Assembly (NCBI GenBank): GCA_910588935.1
Contig: CAJUSM010000083.1
Coordinates: 1 to 8,137 of the forward strand
Source: an uncultured Oscillospiraceae bacterium
GTDB lineage: Bacteria; Bacillota; Clostridia; Oscillospirales; Acutalibacteraceae
Length of the DNA stretch: 8,137 nt
Direction of reading: 5' to 3'
Positions 1 through 6,228 of this stretch are shown one piece after another (within the stretch, counting starts at the first letter, position 1; each line of letters begins with the position of its first letter). The notes under the pieces were generated by a model. The model was given only the letters and a program-made list of their open reading frames with translations, was not told the origin of the DNA and made no database searches. The translations under genes and the position numbers were made by a program.

Positions 1-23
1 CTTTTTGAATAGCTCATGTCCTC

Positions 24-52
24 ATTCTACTCGATACGTAACCTTTTTTCAA
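24..52 (-). promoter_or_regulatory. Candidate promoter reading leftward out of the window
   Basis: On the minus strand a TTGAAA -35 box (52-47), a 17 bp spacer and a TAGAAT -10 box (29-24) match a sigma-A type promoter. An ATG follows at 17-15, about where transcription would start, with GAGGA directly before it, so the message would be leaderless or nearly so. Only about five codons fall inside the window, so the gene cannot be identified. Confidence 0.4.
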
Positions 53-91
53 CTGTTTTTACTATAAAATCATATTCAATTATTCAAATTC

Positions 92-300
92 GGTCAAACT
101 ACGCCAAACTGTTCTCGTATAAATTGAGGGGTGAGAGGGAGTAAAAATCGCCTCTGAAATACCCCGAAATCAGGGCTGTGGTTGTCCTATTTTTTAACCA
201 CTAAGCCCGTTTTTTACCTCCATTTTTGCCGGTTGTCCTATTTTTAACCACTAAAAATTGGGTGAAAATGGCTCTCGTTGTGTCAAATCAGGTCAAACTA
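92..300. repeat. Outer pair of tandem decamer repeats
   Basis: GGTCAAACTA occurs exactly at 92-101 and 291-300. Each copy has a degenerate second decamer in direct tandem, at 102-111 (CGCCAAACTG) and 281-290 (TGTCAAATCA). The two exact copies are each followed 16 bp downstream by GTATAA, extending a diverged direct repeat to about 31 bp. The pairs flank the inner repeats almost symmetrically, so the region has an A-B-B-A layout. Confidence 0.55.
180..254. repeat. Pair of 24-25 bp direct repeats
   Basis: Two copies lie at 180-204 and 231-254. Each reads GGTTGTCCTA, then a T run, then AACCACTAA. They differ only in run length (six versus five T). Start-to-start spacing is 51 bp, close to five helical turns. 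Within the first copy GTGGTT (178-183) and AACCAC (196-201) form a small inverted repeat; the second keeps only GGTT/AACC. The form suggests a protein binding site. Confidence 0.7.
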
Positions 301-322
301 TATCAGCTTGTTTGGGTATAAG

Positions 323-356
323 AAAACCCCGGAAAACCTTGATTTTCCGGGGTTTT
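323..356 (-). terminator. Rho-independent terminator of the rplM-rpsI operon
   Basis: A perfect 14 bp inverted repeat, with arms at 323-336 and 343-356 and a 6-nt loop, lies about 30 bp past the rpsI stop codon. The arm reads AAAACCCCGGAAAA, so a T run follows the GC core on both strands and the hairpin could stop transcription from either side. Confidence 0.9.
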
Positions 357-387
357 TGAGCAATTTTGATACGGTTTGAACAGCCGA

Positions 388-789
388 TTATCGCTTGCTG
401 AACTGGGGCGCGCGGCGGGCCGCTTTGAGGCCGTATTTCTTGCGCTCCTTCATTCTGGGGTCACGGGTAAGGAACCCAGCTTTCTTCAGCAGAGAACGGA
501 GATTCTCCGAATCGTACTGAAGAAGAGCCCGGGCCACTCCATGACGGATAGCGCCGGCCTGGCCGGTTACGCCGCCGCCGGATACACGGCAAACAATATC
601 GAACTTTTCGTTAGTGCCGGTAAGGGTCAAGGGCTGGCGAACAATGTATTTCAAAGTATCCAGGCCAAAGTAATCGTCAATATCACGGTCATTAATTGTC
701 ACCTTGCCGGTGCCCTGGTAAAGGCGCACGCGGGCTACAGAGCTCTTTCTTCTGCCGGTGCCGTAGAAATAAGGTGCAGTCTCATACAT
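388..789 (-). CDS. rpsI: 30S ribosomal protein S9
   Basis: This encodes small-subunit ribosomal protein S9, whose C-terminal tail reaches into the P-site and contacts tRNA. The 133-residue product is close to the usual 130. It has the family hallmarks: GTGRRKSSVARVRL near the N-terminus (residues 11-24), the GGGVTGQAGAIRHG core at about 71-84, and the basic ending RDPRMKERKKYGLKAARRAP then QFSKR, where the final Lys-Arg is the tRNA-contacting tail. An AGGAGG site at 800-805 lies 10 nt before the ATG. It starts 17 nt after the rplM stop, so the two genes are co-transcribed in the conserved bacterial order. The gene is intact. Its 3' end adjoins the repeat region at 1-322, which matters because the rpsI 3' end is an integration target in Firmicutes. 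Confidence 0.98.
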   Translation of the reverse strand: MYETAPYFYGTGRRKSSVARVRLYQGTGKVTINDRDIDDYFGLDTLKYIVRQPLTLTGTNEKFDIVCRVSGGGVTGQAGAIRHGVARALLQYDSENLRSLLKKAGFLTRDPRMKERKKYGLKAARRAPQFSKR

Positions 790-806
790 AGCTTAACATC
801 CTCCTG

Positions 807-1235
807 TTACATATTCCATGCTTCTGGCTTCTGGGCGGCGTGCTTGTGCTCGCTGCCAGCATACAGACGCAGGCGGGCCAGTTCGGTACGGCCCAGGGAA
901 TTGGACGGGATCATGCCTTTCACAGCCAGCTGCATGGCCAGCTCCGGCTTGGTGCGCATTAGGGTATCATAGCGGGTAGCTTTTAAATGGCCGATGTAAC
1001 CGGTGTGGCGGTAATAGTACTTTTTCTCCGCCTTGCCGCCGGTCAGCACAGCATCCTTGCAGTTAATAATAATCACATGGTCGCCGCAGTCCACATGGGG
1101 GGTAAAGGTGACCTTGTGCTTGCCGCGCAGCAGCACGGCGGCCTGTGCCGCAACACGGCCCAGGGGCTTGCCGGCGGCGTCGATCACATACCATTTGCGC
1201 TGGATATCGCCGGCCTTGGGCATTGTAGTTGACAT
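807..1235 (-). CDS. rplM: 50S ribosomal protein L13
   Basis: This encodes large-subunit ribosomal protein L13, an early assembly protein that binds 23S rRNA. Family signatures are WYVIDAAGKPLGRVAAQAA, the KVTFTPHVDCGDHVIIINC core, YYYRHTGYIGHLK, and GMIPSNSLGR near the C-terminus. I place the start at the ATG at 1233-1235. It gives 142 residues, the usual length, and has a GGAGG site at 1246-1250, 10 nt upstream. A longer frame is open to 1316, but its first 27 residues would overlap the promoter at 1285-1313, so that start is rejected. The gene is first in a two-gene operon with rpsI. The leader is only about 40 nt, so there is no room for an L13-type autoregulatory leader. Confidence 0.98.
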   Translation of the reverse strand: MSTTMPKAGDIQRKWYVIDAAGKPLGRVAAQAAVLLRGKHKVTFTPHVDCGDHVIIINCKDAVLTGGKAEKKYYYRHTGYIGHLKATRYDTLMRTKPELAMQLAVKGMIPSNSLGRTELARLRLYAGSEHKHAAQKPEAWNM

Positions 1236-1284
1236 AGCTAAATAACCTCCAAACTTTACACTGCCGTTCTTTTTAACATAAGTG

Positions 1285-1313
1285 ATCATATCACAAGTTC
1301 CTTTTAGTGTCAA
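1285..1313 (-). promoter_or_regulatory. Promoter of the rplM-rpsI operon
   Basis: A perfect TTGACA -35 box (1313-1308), a 17 bp spacer and a TATGAT -10 box (1290-1285) preceded by TGA, an extended -10. A-rich sequence lies upstream of the -35, like an UP element. The predicted start near 1278 leaves a leader of roughly 43 nt before rplM. Confidence 0.9.
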
Positions 1314-1478
1314 CACCTTTTCCCCATTTTTTTAATTGGCCGGGCATATCCTCACAAATTCTCATCTTTTCACCCTATTTTCTCCCTCATACTCCTTTTC
1401 CATTTTCCCGTTTTGCCTGTGGCACTTCCTTCGCCCAAGGCGAAAAACGGCGAAGTTATAAAGATTAGCTGTTTTTAC

Positions 1479-1509
1479 AAAAAAAGACGACCTCTTTCGA
1501 GATCGTCTT
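1479..1509 (-). terminator. Terminator of 5S copy 1
   Basis: An 11 bp stem (arms 1484-1494 and 1499-1509, one G-U pair) closed by a GAAA tetraloop on the transcribed strand, followed by a run of seven T. It begins 4 nt after the mature 5S 3' end, so the unit ends directly after one 5S gene. Confidence 0.9.
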
Positions 1510-1513
1510 CTGT

Positions 1514-1629
<116 letters not shown>

Positions 1630-1661
1630 TTTGCACTGTCGGTCTTCCCGACTGCCTGTTT

Positions 1662-1690
1662 ATAATACCACAGCCTGCAGGAAATTGCAA
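1662..1690 (-). promoter_or_regulatory. Promoter of 5S copy 1
   Basis: TTGCAA (1690-1685), a 17 bp spacer, then TATTAT (1667-1662) preceded by TGG, an extended -10. Upstream A-tracts on the transcribed-sense strand (1693-1725) resemble an UP element, as expected for a strong rRNA promoter. The start near 1655 gives a leader of about 26 nt containing a hairpin. Confidence 0.85.
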
Positions 1691-1725
1691 GTCTTTTTTT
1701 CTGATTTTTTGACCTTTTTTGAAAA

Positions 1726-1957
1726 AACCAATATATAGAATGGTTTCTGTAATTCTTCTCCATATAAAGGGTATATTACGGCTTACCATTCTCCAGCTCG
1801 CTTTTTCCCCTTCTCTATTTGGAGACTTCGGCCCAAATAGATGATCACCTATAGCTTTTATGTAAGCGGCACCATAACTATGGACATACCTCTCTTTACC
1901 AGCAGAGGATAACATTCCTTTTTTTCTAAAATAAGGGGCTATGATATTGAGAAAGGC
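1726..1957. other. Spacer between 5S copies 1 and 2
   Basis: No supported gene. The longest minus-strand frame here runs through the 5S promoter and resembles nothing known. The spacer has an AT-rich segment with TATATAG-like words, then a 9 bp inverted repeat (TCTATTTGG at 1814-1822 and CCAAATAGA at 1833-1841, 10-nt loop) with no T run on either side, so it is not an obvious terminator. Its sequence does not match the spacer between copies 2 and 3. Confidence 0.5.
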
Positions 1958-1988
1958 AAAAAGACGACCTCTTTCGAGATCGTCTTTT
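1958..1988 (-). terminator. Terminator of 5S copy 2
   Basis: The stem sequence is the same as at copy 1 (arms 1961-1971 and 1976-1986, GAAA loop on the transcribed strand), followed by five T. It starts 2-4 nt after the mature 5S 3' end. Confidence 0.9.
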
Positions 1989-1990
1989 AT

Positions 1991-2106
<116 letters not shown>

Positions 2107-2139
2107 TCTGCATTATCAGGATTTCCTGACTGCTCAGTT

Positions 2140-2168
2140 ATAATACCATATATGGCATAGAAAGGCAA
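2140..2168 (-). promoter_or_regulatory. Promoter of 5S copy 2
   Basis: TTGCCT (2168-2163), a 17 bp spacer, then TATTAT (2145-2140) preceded by TGG. The -35 box is slightly weaker than in copies 1 and 3 (TTGCAA). T-rich sequence at 2171-2199 gives A-tracts upstream of the -35 on the minus strand. Confidence 0.85.
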
Positions 2169-2199
2169 GTGTTTTTTTACGTTTTCTCATTCTTTTTTC

Positions 2200-2437
2200 A
2201 ATTTACCATATATAATGGGTATATAGAAATCTTTTACACAAGATATAAGACGGCCTCCTCAATCCCGTCCCTGCGCTCCATATAGCTCCAGCTTTATTCT
2301 GAGGAGACATCCTCTTGCCATGTTGGGGGCTTCTCATCTCAATGCCTTTCTTCTTGGAAAGCCAATGAGAGATTTATCCGCTGTTCCATAGTCCCTCTCT
2401 GTATTTAAAAAAACGAATACTGATTGTTTTAAGAATG
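2200..2437. other. Spacer between 5S copies 2 and 3
   Basis: No supported gene. It is AT-rich next to the copy-2 promoter, then of mixed composition. An imperfect hairpin can form at about 2338-2371 around CTTTC and GAAAG with outer CTCA/TGAG arms, with no T run after it. The spacer is nearly the same length as the one between copies 1 and 2 but is not similar in sequence. Confidence 0.45.
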
Positions 2438-2467
2438 AAAAAAGACGACCTCAATTGAGATCGTCTT
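2438..2467 (-). terminator. Terminator of 5S copy 3
   Basis: The same 11 bp stem as the other two terminators (2442-2452 with 2457-2467), but the GAAA loop is replaced by AATT, extending the palindrome across the centre. Six T follow on the transcribed strand. Confidence 0.9.
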
Positions 2468-2471
2468 TTGT

Positions 2472-2587
<116 letters not shown>

Positions 2588-2619
2588 TTTGCGCTATCGG
2601 TCTTCCCGACTGCTTTGTT

Positions 2620-2648
2620 ATAATATCACAGCCTGTCGGAAATTGCAA
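2620..2648 (-). promoter_or_regulatory. Promoter of 5S copy 3
   Basis: TTGCAA (2648-2643), a 17 bp spacer, then TATTAT (2625-2620) preceded by TGA. Long T runs at 2651-2680 provide UP-like A-tracts upstream of the -35 on the minus strand. The design matches copies 1 and 2. Confidence 0.85.
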
Positions 2649-2680
2649 GCCTTTTTTTCGTTTTTTTTCAATTTTTTCTA

Positions 2681-2844
2681 GAATTTCTAGATATCGTACT
2701 ATTCCTCTCTAATTATATATAGATATAGTCTTCTTCTACTGCCCGCAATCATGCTGTCGGCCTGCCTGTGTTATGCCTTGGTTTTGGCCAGAAGGGCCGG
2801 CGTTTCCTATACCAGCTGTTCCGCCATTGTTCACAAAAATTCAC
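2681..2844. other. Divergent intergenic region between the 5S array and the membrane-protein operon
   Basis: This region separates the leftward 5S-3 promoter from the rightward promoter at 2845. A 39-codon plus-strand frame at 2751-2870 starts with ATG but has no ribosome binding site and runs across the promoter, so I do not call it a gene. A small GGCC inverted repeat lies near 2787-2799. I see nothing else. Confidence 0.4.
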
Positions 2845-2873
2845 TTGACTTGCTCTATGTTATGCCGTAAACT
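2845..2873 (+). promoter_or_regulatory. Promoter of the membrane-protein/DHHW-like operon
   Basis: TTGACT (2845-2850), a 17 bp spacer, then TAAACT (2868-2873). The -35 is strong and the -10 moderate. A start near 2880 leaves a leader of about 45 nt before the ATG at 2925. Confidence 0.65.
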
Positions 2874-2924
2874 AAAACTAAACGAATGACTTTCGTTAAC
2901 TATACTTCCAGGAGGTTCTTGTCA

Positions 2925-3551
2925 ATGAAAAAAGGTAAATTCGGCATTGTCCTTTGCTTTTACCCCATTGCCGCTTTCTCAGCCGCCATCCTCCATGCCC
3001 CGCTTATCTGTGCTGGGCTGGCCGCGGCCGCGGCTTTTTTGGAGCGGGATGAATGGGCTGCCCGCCAGTCCCTCCAGGCCTGGATGCTCTCCGCCCTGGT
3101 CTTTTTTGTTCGTACTGCCGCAGGTTGGGGTCTTTCGGAGTTCTATATCCCATTTTTCTCCCGGCTTTTGACCATCACTTCTACTGTTCTTCTGGTCCTT
3201 GTCTCCCTTGCCTGTGTGTTATTCAGCATTCTTGGCATTATCCGTACTGCAAAGGGCGGCGAGGCCAATATTCCTCTGCTTTCGGACTTGGCCTACCGGG
3301 TATATGGCAAGGTAAAGGCAAAGCCTGCGCCTCCTGCCTCTCAGTATGTTCCCTATAATCCCCCGCAGCCGCCCCAGGCCCCAAATATGCCCTGTTCTGC
3401 CCCTCCTGTCCAGCAGCCTACAGTAGCGCCTTACCCTCAATCCTATCAAGTGCCTCAGTATAGCCCACCGCCTCAGCAGCCTATGCCTATTCAGCAGACA
3501 GCTCCTGCTGTAAACACTGAACAACGGGAAAGTGGCGGCACTGCTGGCTGA
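2925..3551 (+). CDS. Small multi-pass membrane protein with Pro/Gln-rich cytoplasmic-type tail
   Basis: I do not recognise a named family with certainty. The 208-residue protein has three hydrophobic stretches, at roughly residues 6-38, 49-67 and 84-107, then a low-complexity tail from about 133 to 197 rich in Pro, Gln, Tyr and Ala. The arrangement in the first 110 residues, with a charged ERDEWAARQSLQAW turn before a membrane helix, resembles DUF4870/Tic20-type small membrane proteins, but the match is loose. The start is the ATG at 2925, which has GGAGG at 2911-2915, 9 nt upstream. An upstream in-frame ATG at 2886 has no such site and sits almost at the predicted transcription start. It is followed after 46 nt by the DHHW-like gene, with no terminator between, so the two are probably co-transcribed and may act together in the envelope. 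Confidence 0.75.
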   Translation: MKKGKFGIVLCFYPIAAFSAAILHAPLICAGLAAAAAFLERDEWAARQSLQAWMLSALVFFVRTAAGWGLSEFYIPFFSRLLTITSTVLLVLVSLACVLFSILGIIRTAKGGEANIPLLSDLAYRVYGKVKAKPAPPASQYVPYNPPQPPQAPNMPCSAPPVQQPTVAPYPQSYQVPQYSPPPQQPMPIQQTAPAVNTEQRESGGTAG

Positions 3552-3597
3552 TGAAGAAACCTCTTTCCCCATATTCCTGAAAGGAGAATCTCCCCTT

Positions 3598-4818
3598 ATG
3601 AAGGAACGCGAATATATCCATCGCGGTGGCCCAGGCGTGCGCCGCCGGGGCCCTCCTTGGATTTTTTGGGTTCTCCTCGGCCTTGCCCTAATTGTTGCCG
3701 TCACATTTCTCATTGTAAAACTCACCGAATCCGCTGACACTTTGACGCCCCCTGAATCAACAGATGTTTCCTCCTCCTTAGAATTCTCCTCCCCGCCTCT
3801 AGATAAGGCAAATGAGGGGACGGAAGTACCCTCCTCCTCTTTAGAGCCCACTCCCTCACCCCAGGCCAGTATACCGGAACGATCGGCGCCTCAATCCGCT
3901 CCCACCGATCTTGGCGGCTTTATTGCCGCAGACGGGACAGGCTATGCATGCTATAAATTTAATGAGGAGGCTACCAACAGCTACATCACGGCGGTATCTG
4001 CCGCTGGAACTACCTTGGGCGCCCAGGTCTATAGCATTGTAGTGCCTACCGCTCTAGACGTTCTGTTGCCTGAAAGCTATTTGCTGGAAAACCAGATAGA
4101 TAGCAGTGATCAGAAAAAAGCCATTGACCGGTATATCTACCCTTCCATTCATGCCATGAGCCCCTCTGTAAAAACTGTTCCCACTTTCGATCCCCTGGCC
4201 TCCCACTGTAACGAAAATATTTATTTCCGTACCCAAGGCGCCTGGACGCAGCTTGGCGCTTATTATGTTTATGTGCAATTCTGCGCTGCCAAGGGAATAG
4301 AAGCCGTTCCCCTAGAACAGTTTACAAAAAAGGAATATGAGGGCTTTCAAGGCAGCTATTATGGAGCCAGCGGGGATTATGAAATGGGCTCTGACCGGAT
4401 AGAAGCATACATATCCCCCGCCCAAACAGAACTAAGCTTTACGGATTCTCAGGGTATTGAATACGATGGTTGGGCCGTTATCTCTGACGGGGATGGATAT
4501 AGCAGCGAGTTGCTCCACCTGATTTTTAACGGGGGCGACCAGCCCTATAAGGTTTTAGAAAATAAAGATCTCTCCGATGGATCCGCCTGTGTGGTGGTGC
4601 AGGACTCCTTGGGCTGTTATTTCATCCCGTTCCTAACCTCCCATTACCAATATGTATATGCCCTTGATTACAGGACCTACGCAGGCAATGCGGCGGCAGT
4701 GGCCGCGGAGCACAACGCCTCAGACATTATCCTGCTCAATAGTGTTGTTGCAACCAGCAGTGCAGAGGGAGTCGAGGCTTTTCGCTCAATTCTAGGCATG
4801 AGCAGCGAATCAGAATGA
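3598..4818 (+). CDS. Membrane-anchored DHHW/AlgX-like protein lacking catalytic residues
   Basis: The 406-residue protein has a short basic N-terminus, one membrane helix at about 20-42, a Ser/Thr/Pro-rich linker (48-105) and an extracellular domain resembling the DHHW family, related to the AlgJ/AlgX SGNH-like acyltransferases and esterases. The family motif normally reads D-H-H-W before a T.LGAYY stretch. Here it is YFRTQGAWTQLGAYY (residues 209-223), so Q213, G214 and A215 replace Asp and both His. The C-terminal part keeps the family pattern DSLG (Ser337, where the nucleophile would lie), PFLTSHY and ALDYRTY. It is probably not a working enzyme and may be a binding or scaffold protein. 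The start at 3598 has AGGAG at 3582-3586; an upstream in-frame ATG at 3532 overlaps the previous gene. No MBOAT-type acyltransferase partner lies nearby. Confidence 0.8.
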   Translation: MKEREYIHRGGPGVRRRGPPWIFWVLLGLALIVAVTFLIVKLTESADTLTPPESTDVSSSLEFSSPPLDKANEGTEVPSSSLEPTPSPQASIPERSAPQSAPTDLGGFIAADGTGYACYKFNEEATNSYITAVSAAGTTLGAQVYSIVVPTALDVLLPESYLLENQIDSSDQKKAIDRYIYPSIHAMSPSVKTVPTFDPLASHCNENIYFRTQGAWTQLGAYYVYVQFCAAKGIEAVPLEQFTKKEYEGFQGSYYGASGDYEMGSDRIEAYISPAQTELSFTDSQGIEYDGWAVISDGDGYSSELLHLIFNGGDQPYKVLENKDLSDGSACVVVQDSLGCYFIPFLTSHYQYVYALDYRTYAGNAAAVAAEHNASDIILLNSVVATSSAEGVEAFRSILGMSSESE

Positions 4819-4826
4819 AAATACAT

Positions 4827-4864
4827 ACCGGGCGCCTTTTCATAGAAGAGGCGCCCGGTTTTTT
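4827..4864 (+). terminator. Terminator of the plus-strand operon, between convergent genes
   Basis: A 14 bp stem (arms 4827-4840 and 4846-4859, one G-U pair) with a CATAG loop and six T. It starts 9 nt after the DHHW-like stop and ends 2 nt before the stop codon of the convergent regulator gene. On the minus strand the trailing T run is poor, so it acts mainly on the plus strand. Confidence 0.92.
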
Positions 4865-4865
4865 G

Positions 4866-6030
4866 CTATTCGGCTCTACATTTTTCCACCCATCTACCCC
4901 ATCTTGGATCAGCCTTGATTCCTGTTTCTATATCCTTATCATTAGGGCTGTGCCAAAAGGGCCAATCATCTGGAAGCTCTCTGGCAATCCTTCCATAAAG
5001 TGTCACTCTATATTTCACAAAGGAAACCAATGGAGCTGTCAAACTATGTTCCTCTCCATCTCCCGCTGCCTCTAAGGCATGTGCATGGTGTAAGGCCTGA
5101 TCAAGAGACAAAAAGGCGTCGTCACAGTATCCCCGCTCCCACTGTAGCCGAGAGAGATAAAGATACAGGCTGGTCAAATCATCATGGTATTTCCCCATGT
5201 TGCCATCCTCACAAATGAGTTGAAAAAGTGCAATCGCGCCTTTTAACTTTTCAATCCCCCATATCTGTTTGATAATGGGAGATATTTGTCATTAAGCCAT
5301 AAACAAGCTGCCTAGAGAAAACTCTTGCCATTTGCAAAAGGAGCAGGTCGATATATTCTGCCTGTTCCTTTCCATCGCTTGCAGCAGAAAGCAGAAGTTC
5401 CCGGCAGTTCTCCAGTTGGGGCATACGGTTTGCAGCGGCAAGGGCTTTCTCTCGCTCCCCTAAATTCTTGTAAAGCAAAACAAGAAGGGAATTCGCCTTG
5501 ATCACAATGGCAGAATCTCTTGCTGTGGTAACAAGACCTTCGCATATTTCCACTGCCTCCCTCCAGTAGCCATTTTTCTGGTGATAGGCATAGTCGTGGC
5601 GAATATAGCCTTCCTCATCATAATAAAGCCGTTCCTGATATAGCCTCCACCCTGCCTCTGTCAAGGTATCGGCAAGAGCTACCCGTAGTTTTTCGTTTTG
5701 CGGAAATTCTGCAAGCCCAGAGCGAAGAAGGGTAAGGCAGTCATCCACCCATTCACTATCACTTCGGGCCTTCATGTGAAAGCTTTCCACCTCCTCCAGC
5801 ATCTTATCCACTTTTTCATCCCGATCATTCTGATATCCGAAGAGTTCATCAATGGTAACCTGAAAGTAATTGGCGATAGCAGGTATTAACTGCATATCAG
5901 GATAGCACAGGCCTTTTTCCCAACGGGAGACAGCCTGAGGGGTAATATCCAGGGCCTTGGCTAAGTCCTCCTGGGTCCTGCCGTATTGGCGGCGAAGCTC
6001 TTTGAGTTGTTCACCTAATCTAATCTGCAT
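4866..6030 (-). pseudogene. XRE-family regulator with TPR-like C-terminal region, broken by one frameshift
   Basis: The N-terminal part is a clear XRE/Cro-type helix-turn-helix (residues 5-64), with TQEDLAKALDI as the second and TPQAVSRWEKG as the recognition helix, followed by an alpha-helical region like the TPR-type sensor domains of many Firmicutes regulators. The first frame (to 5251) stops after 259 codons at ISHYQTDMGD. Deleting one base from the C5 run at 5256-5260 (G5 in sense) joins it without a break to IEKLKGAIALFQLICEDGNM and on to the TAG at 4866, giving about 387 residues, a normal length. The cause is a real mutation or a homopolymer sequencing error. The start at 6030 has GAGGAG at 6038-6043, 7 nt upstream; a longer frame to 6150 would overlap the promoter and is rejected. 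A dyad at 6047-6066 suggests autoregulation. Confidence 0.85.
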
Positions 6031-6046
6031 GGCAATTCTCCTCACT

Positions 6047-6066
6047 GTATTATATTGGCATAATAC
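6047..6066. promoter_or_regulatory. Candidate operator upstream of the XRE regulator
   Basis: A perfect inverted repeat, GTATTAT (6047-6053) and ATAATAC (6060-6066) around a 6 bp centre. It lies between the -10 box and the ribosome binding site and covers the predicted transcription start near 6061. This is where an autorepressing XRE protein would bind. The binding protein is inferred from position only. Confidence 0.6.
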
Positions 6067-6067
6067 C

Positions 6068-6097
6068 ATTATATCCGGTACAGAGTAGAGAAAGCAA
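6068..6097 (-). promoter_or_regulatory. Promoter of the XRE regulator gene
   Basis: TTGCTT (6097-6092), an 18 bp spacer and a perfect TATAAT (6073-6068). A second TATAAT at 6054-6049 lies closer to the gene but has no -35 box at a suitable distance. The predicted start falls inside the inverted repeat at 6047-6066. Confidence 0.6.
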
Positions 6098-6179
6098 TCA
6101 TCAATCTGTTGTTTAGAGTTCAATCCGGCATTGAAAACTGACAAAAGCAACCCTGAAATCTTGAAACCTGTAAGGAGTG

Positions 6180-6213
6180 AAAAAGGGAGGCGCTTCTTTC
6201 CGAAGTGTCTCCC
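6180..6213 (-). terminator. Terminator after the methyltransferase gene
   Basis: A 12-position stem (arms 6185-6196 and 6202-6213) with two A-C mismatches, a 5-nt loop, and five T on the transcribed strand. It begins 15 nt after the methyltransferase stop and separates it from the XRE gene. Confidence 0.75.
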
Positions 6214-6228
6214 CTATCTTTATATCAT

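Larger units (their letters stand above)
1..322. other. Non-coding repeat-rich region beside rpsI; possible end of an integrated element
   Basis: I see no convincing gene in this AT-rich stretch. It holds two nested sets of direct repeats. The outer set is a decamer, GGTCAAACTA, in tandem with a degenerate partner at 92-111 (second unit CGCCAAACTG) and at 281-300 (first unit TGTCAAATCA). The inner set is a pair of 24-25 bp repeats at 180-204 and 231-254. A minus-strand promoter points out of the window at 24-52. Paired decamers at one helical turn are typical of arm-type sites bound by tyrosine recombinases, and the 3' end of rpsI is a known integration site in Firmicutes. No second copy of the rpsI 3' end is visible, so an element boundary is inference. 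Confidence 0.4.

Noticed and set aside
376..972. 198-codon plus-strand frame
   Set aside because: It lies antisense to rpsI and rplM, which are certain by sequence, and the product has no recognisable features.
1236..1316. N-terminal extension of L13
   Set aside because: It would read through a near-perfect promoter and lengthen L13 beyond its normal 142 residues; the internal ATG has the good ribosome binding site.
2751..2870. 39-codon plus-strand frame starting MLSACLCYAL
   Set aside because: No ribosome binding site, no upstream promoter, and it overlaps the promoter of the next operon.
3219..3851. 210-codon minus-strand frame
   Set aside because: It is antisense to two better supported genes; its Arg-rich, low-complexity product reflects Pro/Ser-rich coding on the other strand.
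5251..5265. Programmed frameshift in the XRE gene
   Set aside because: The site has no known slippery heptamer or prfB-like signal, and a G5 run is short for transcriptional slippage; mutation or read error is simpler.
6114..6124. TTCAATC word resembling a tRNA T-loop
   Set aside because: The flanking bases cannot form a T-stem and there is no acceptor or anticodon arm nearby.
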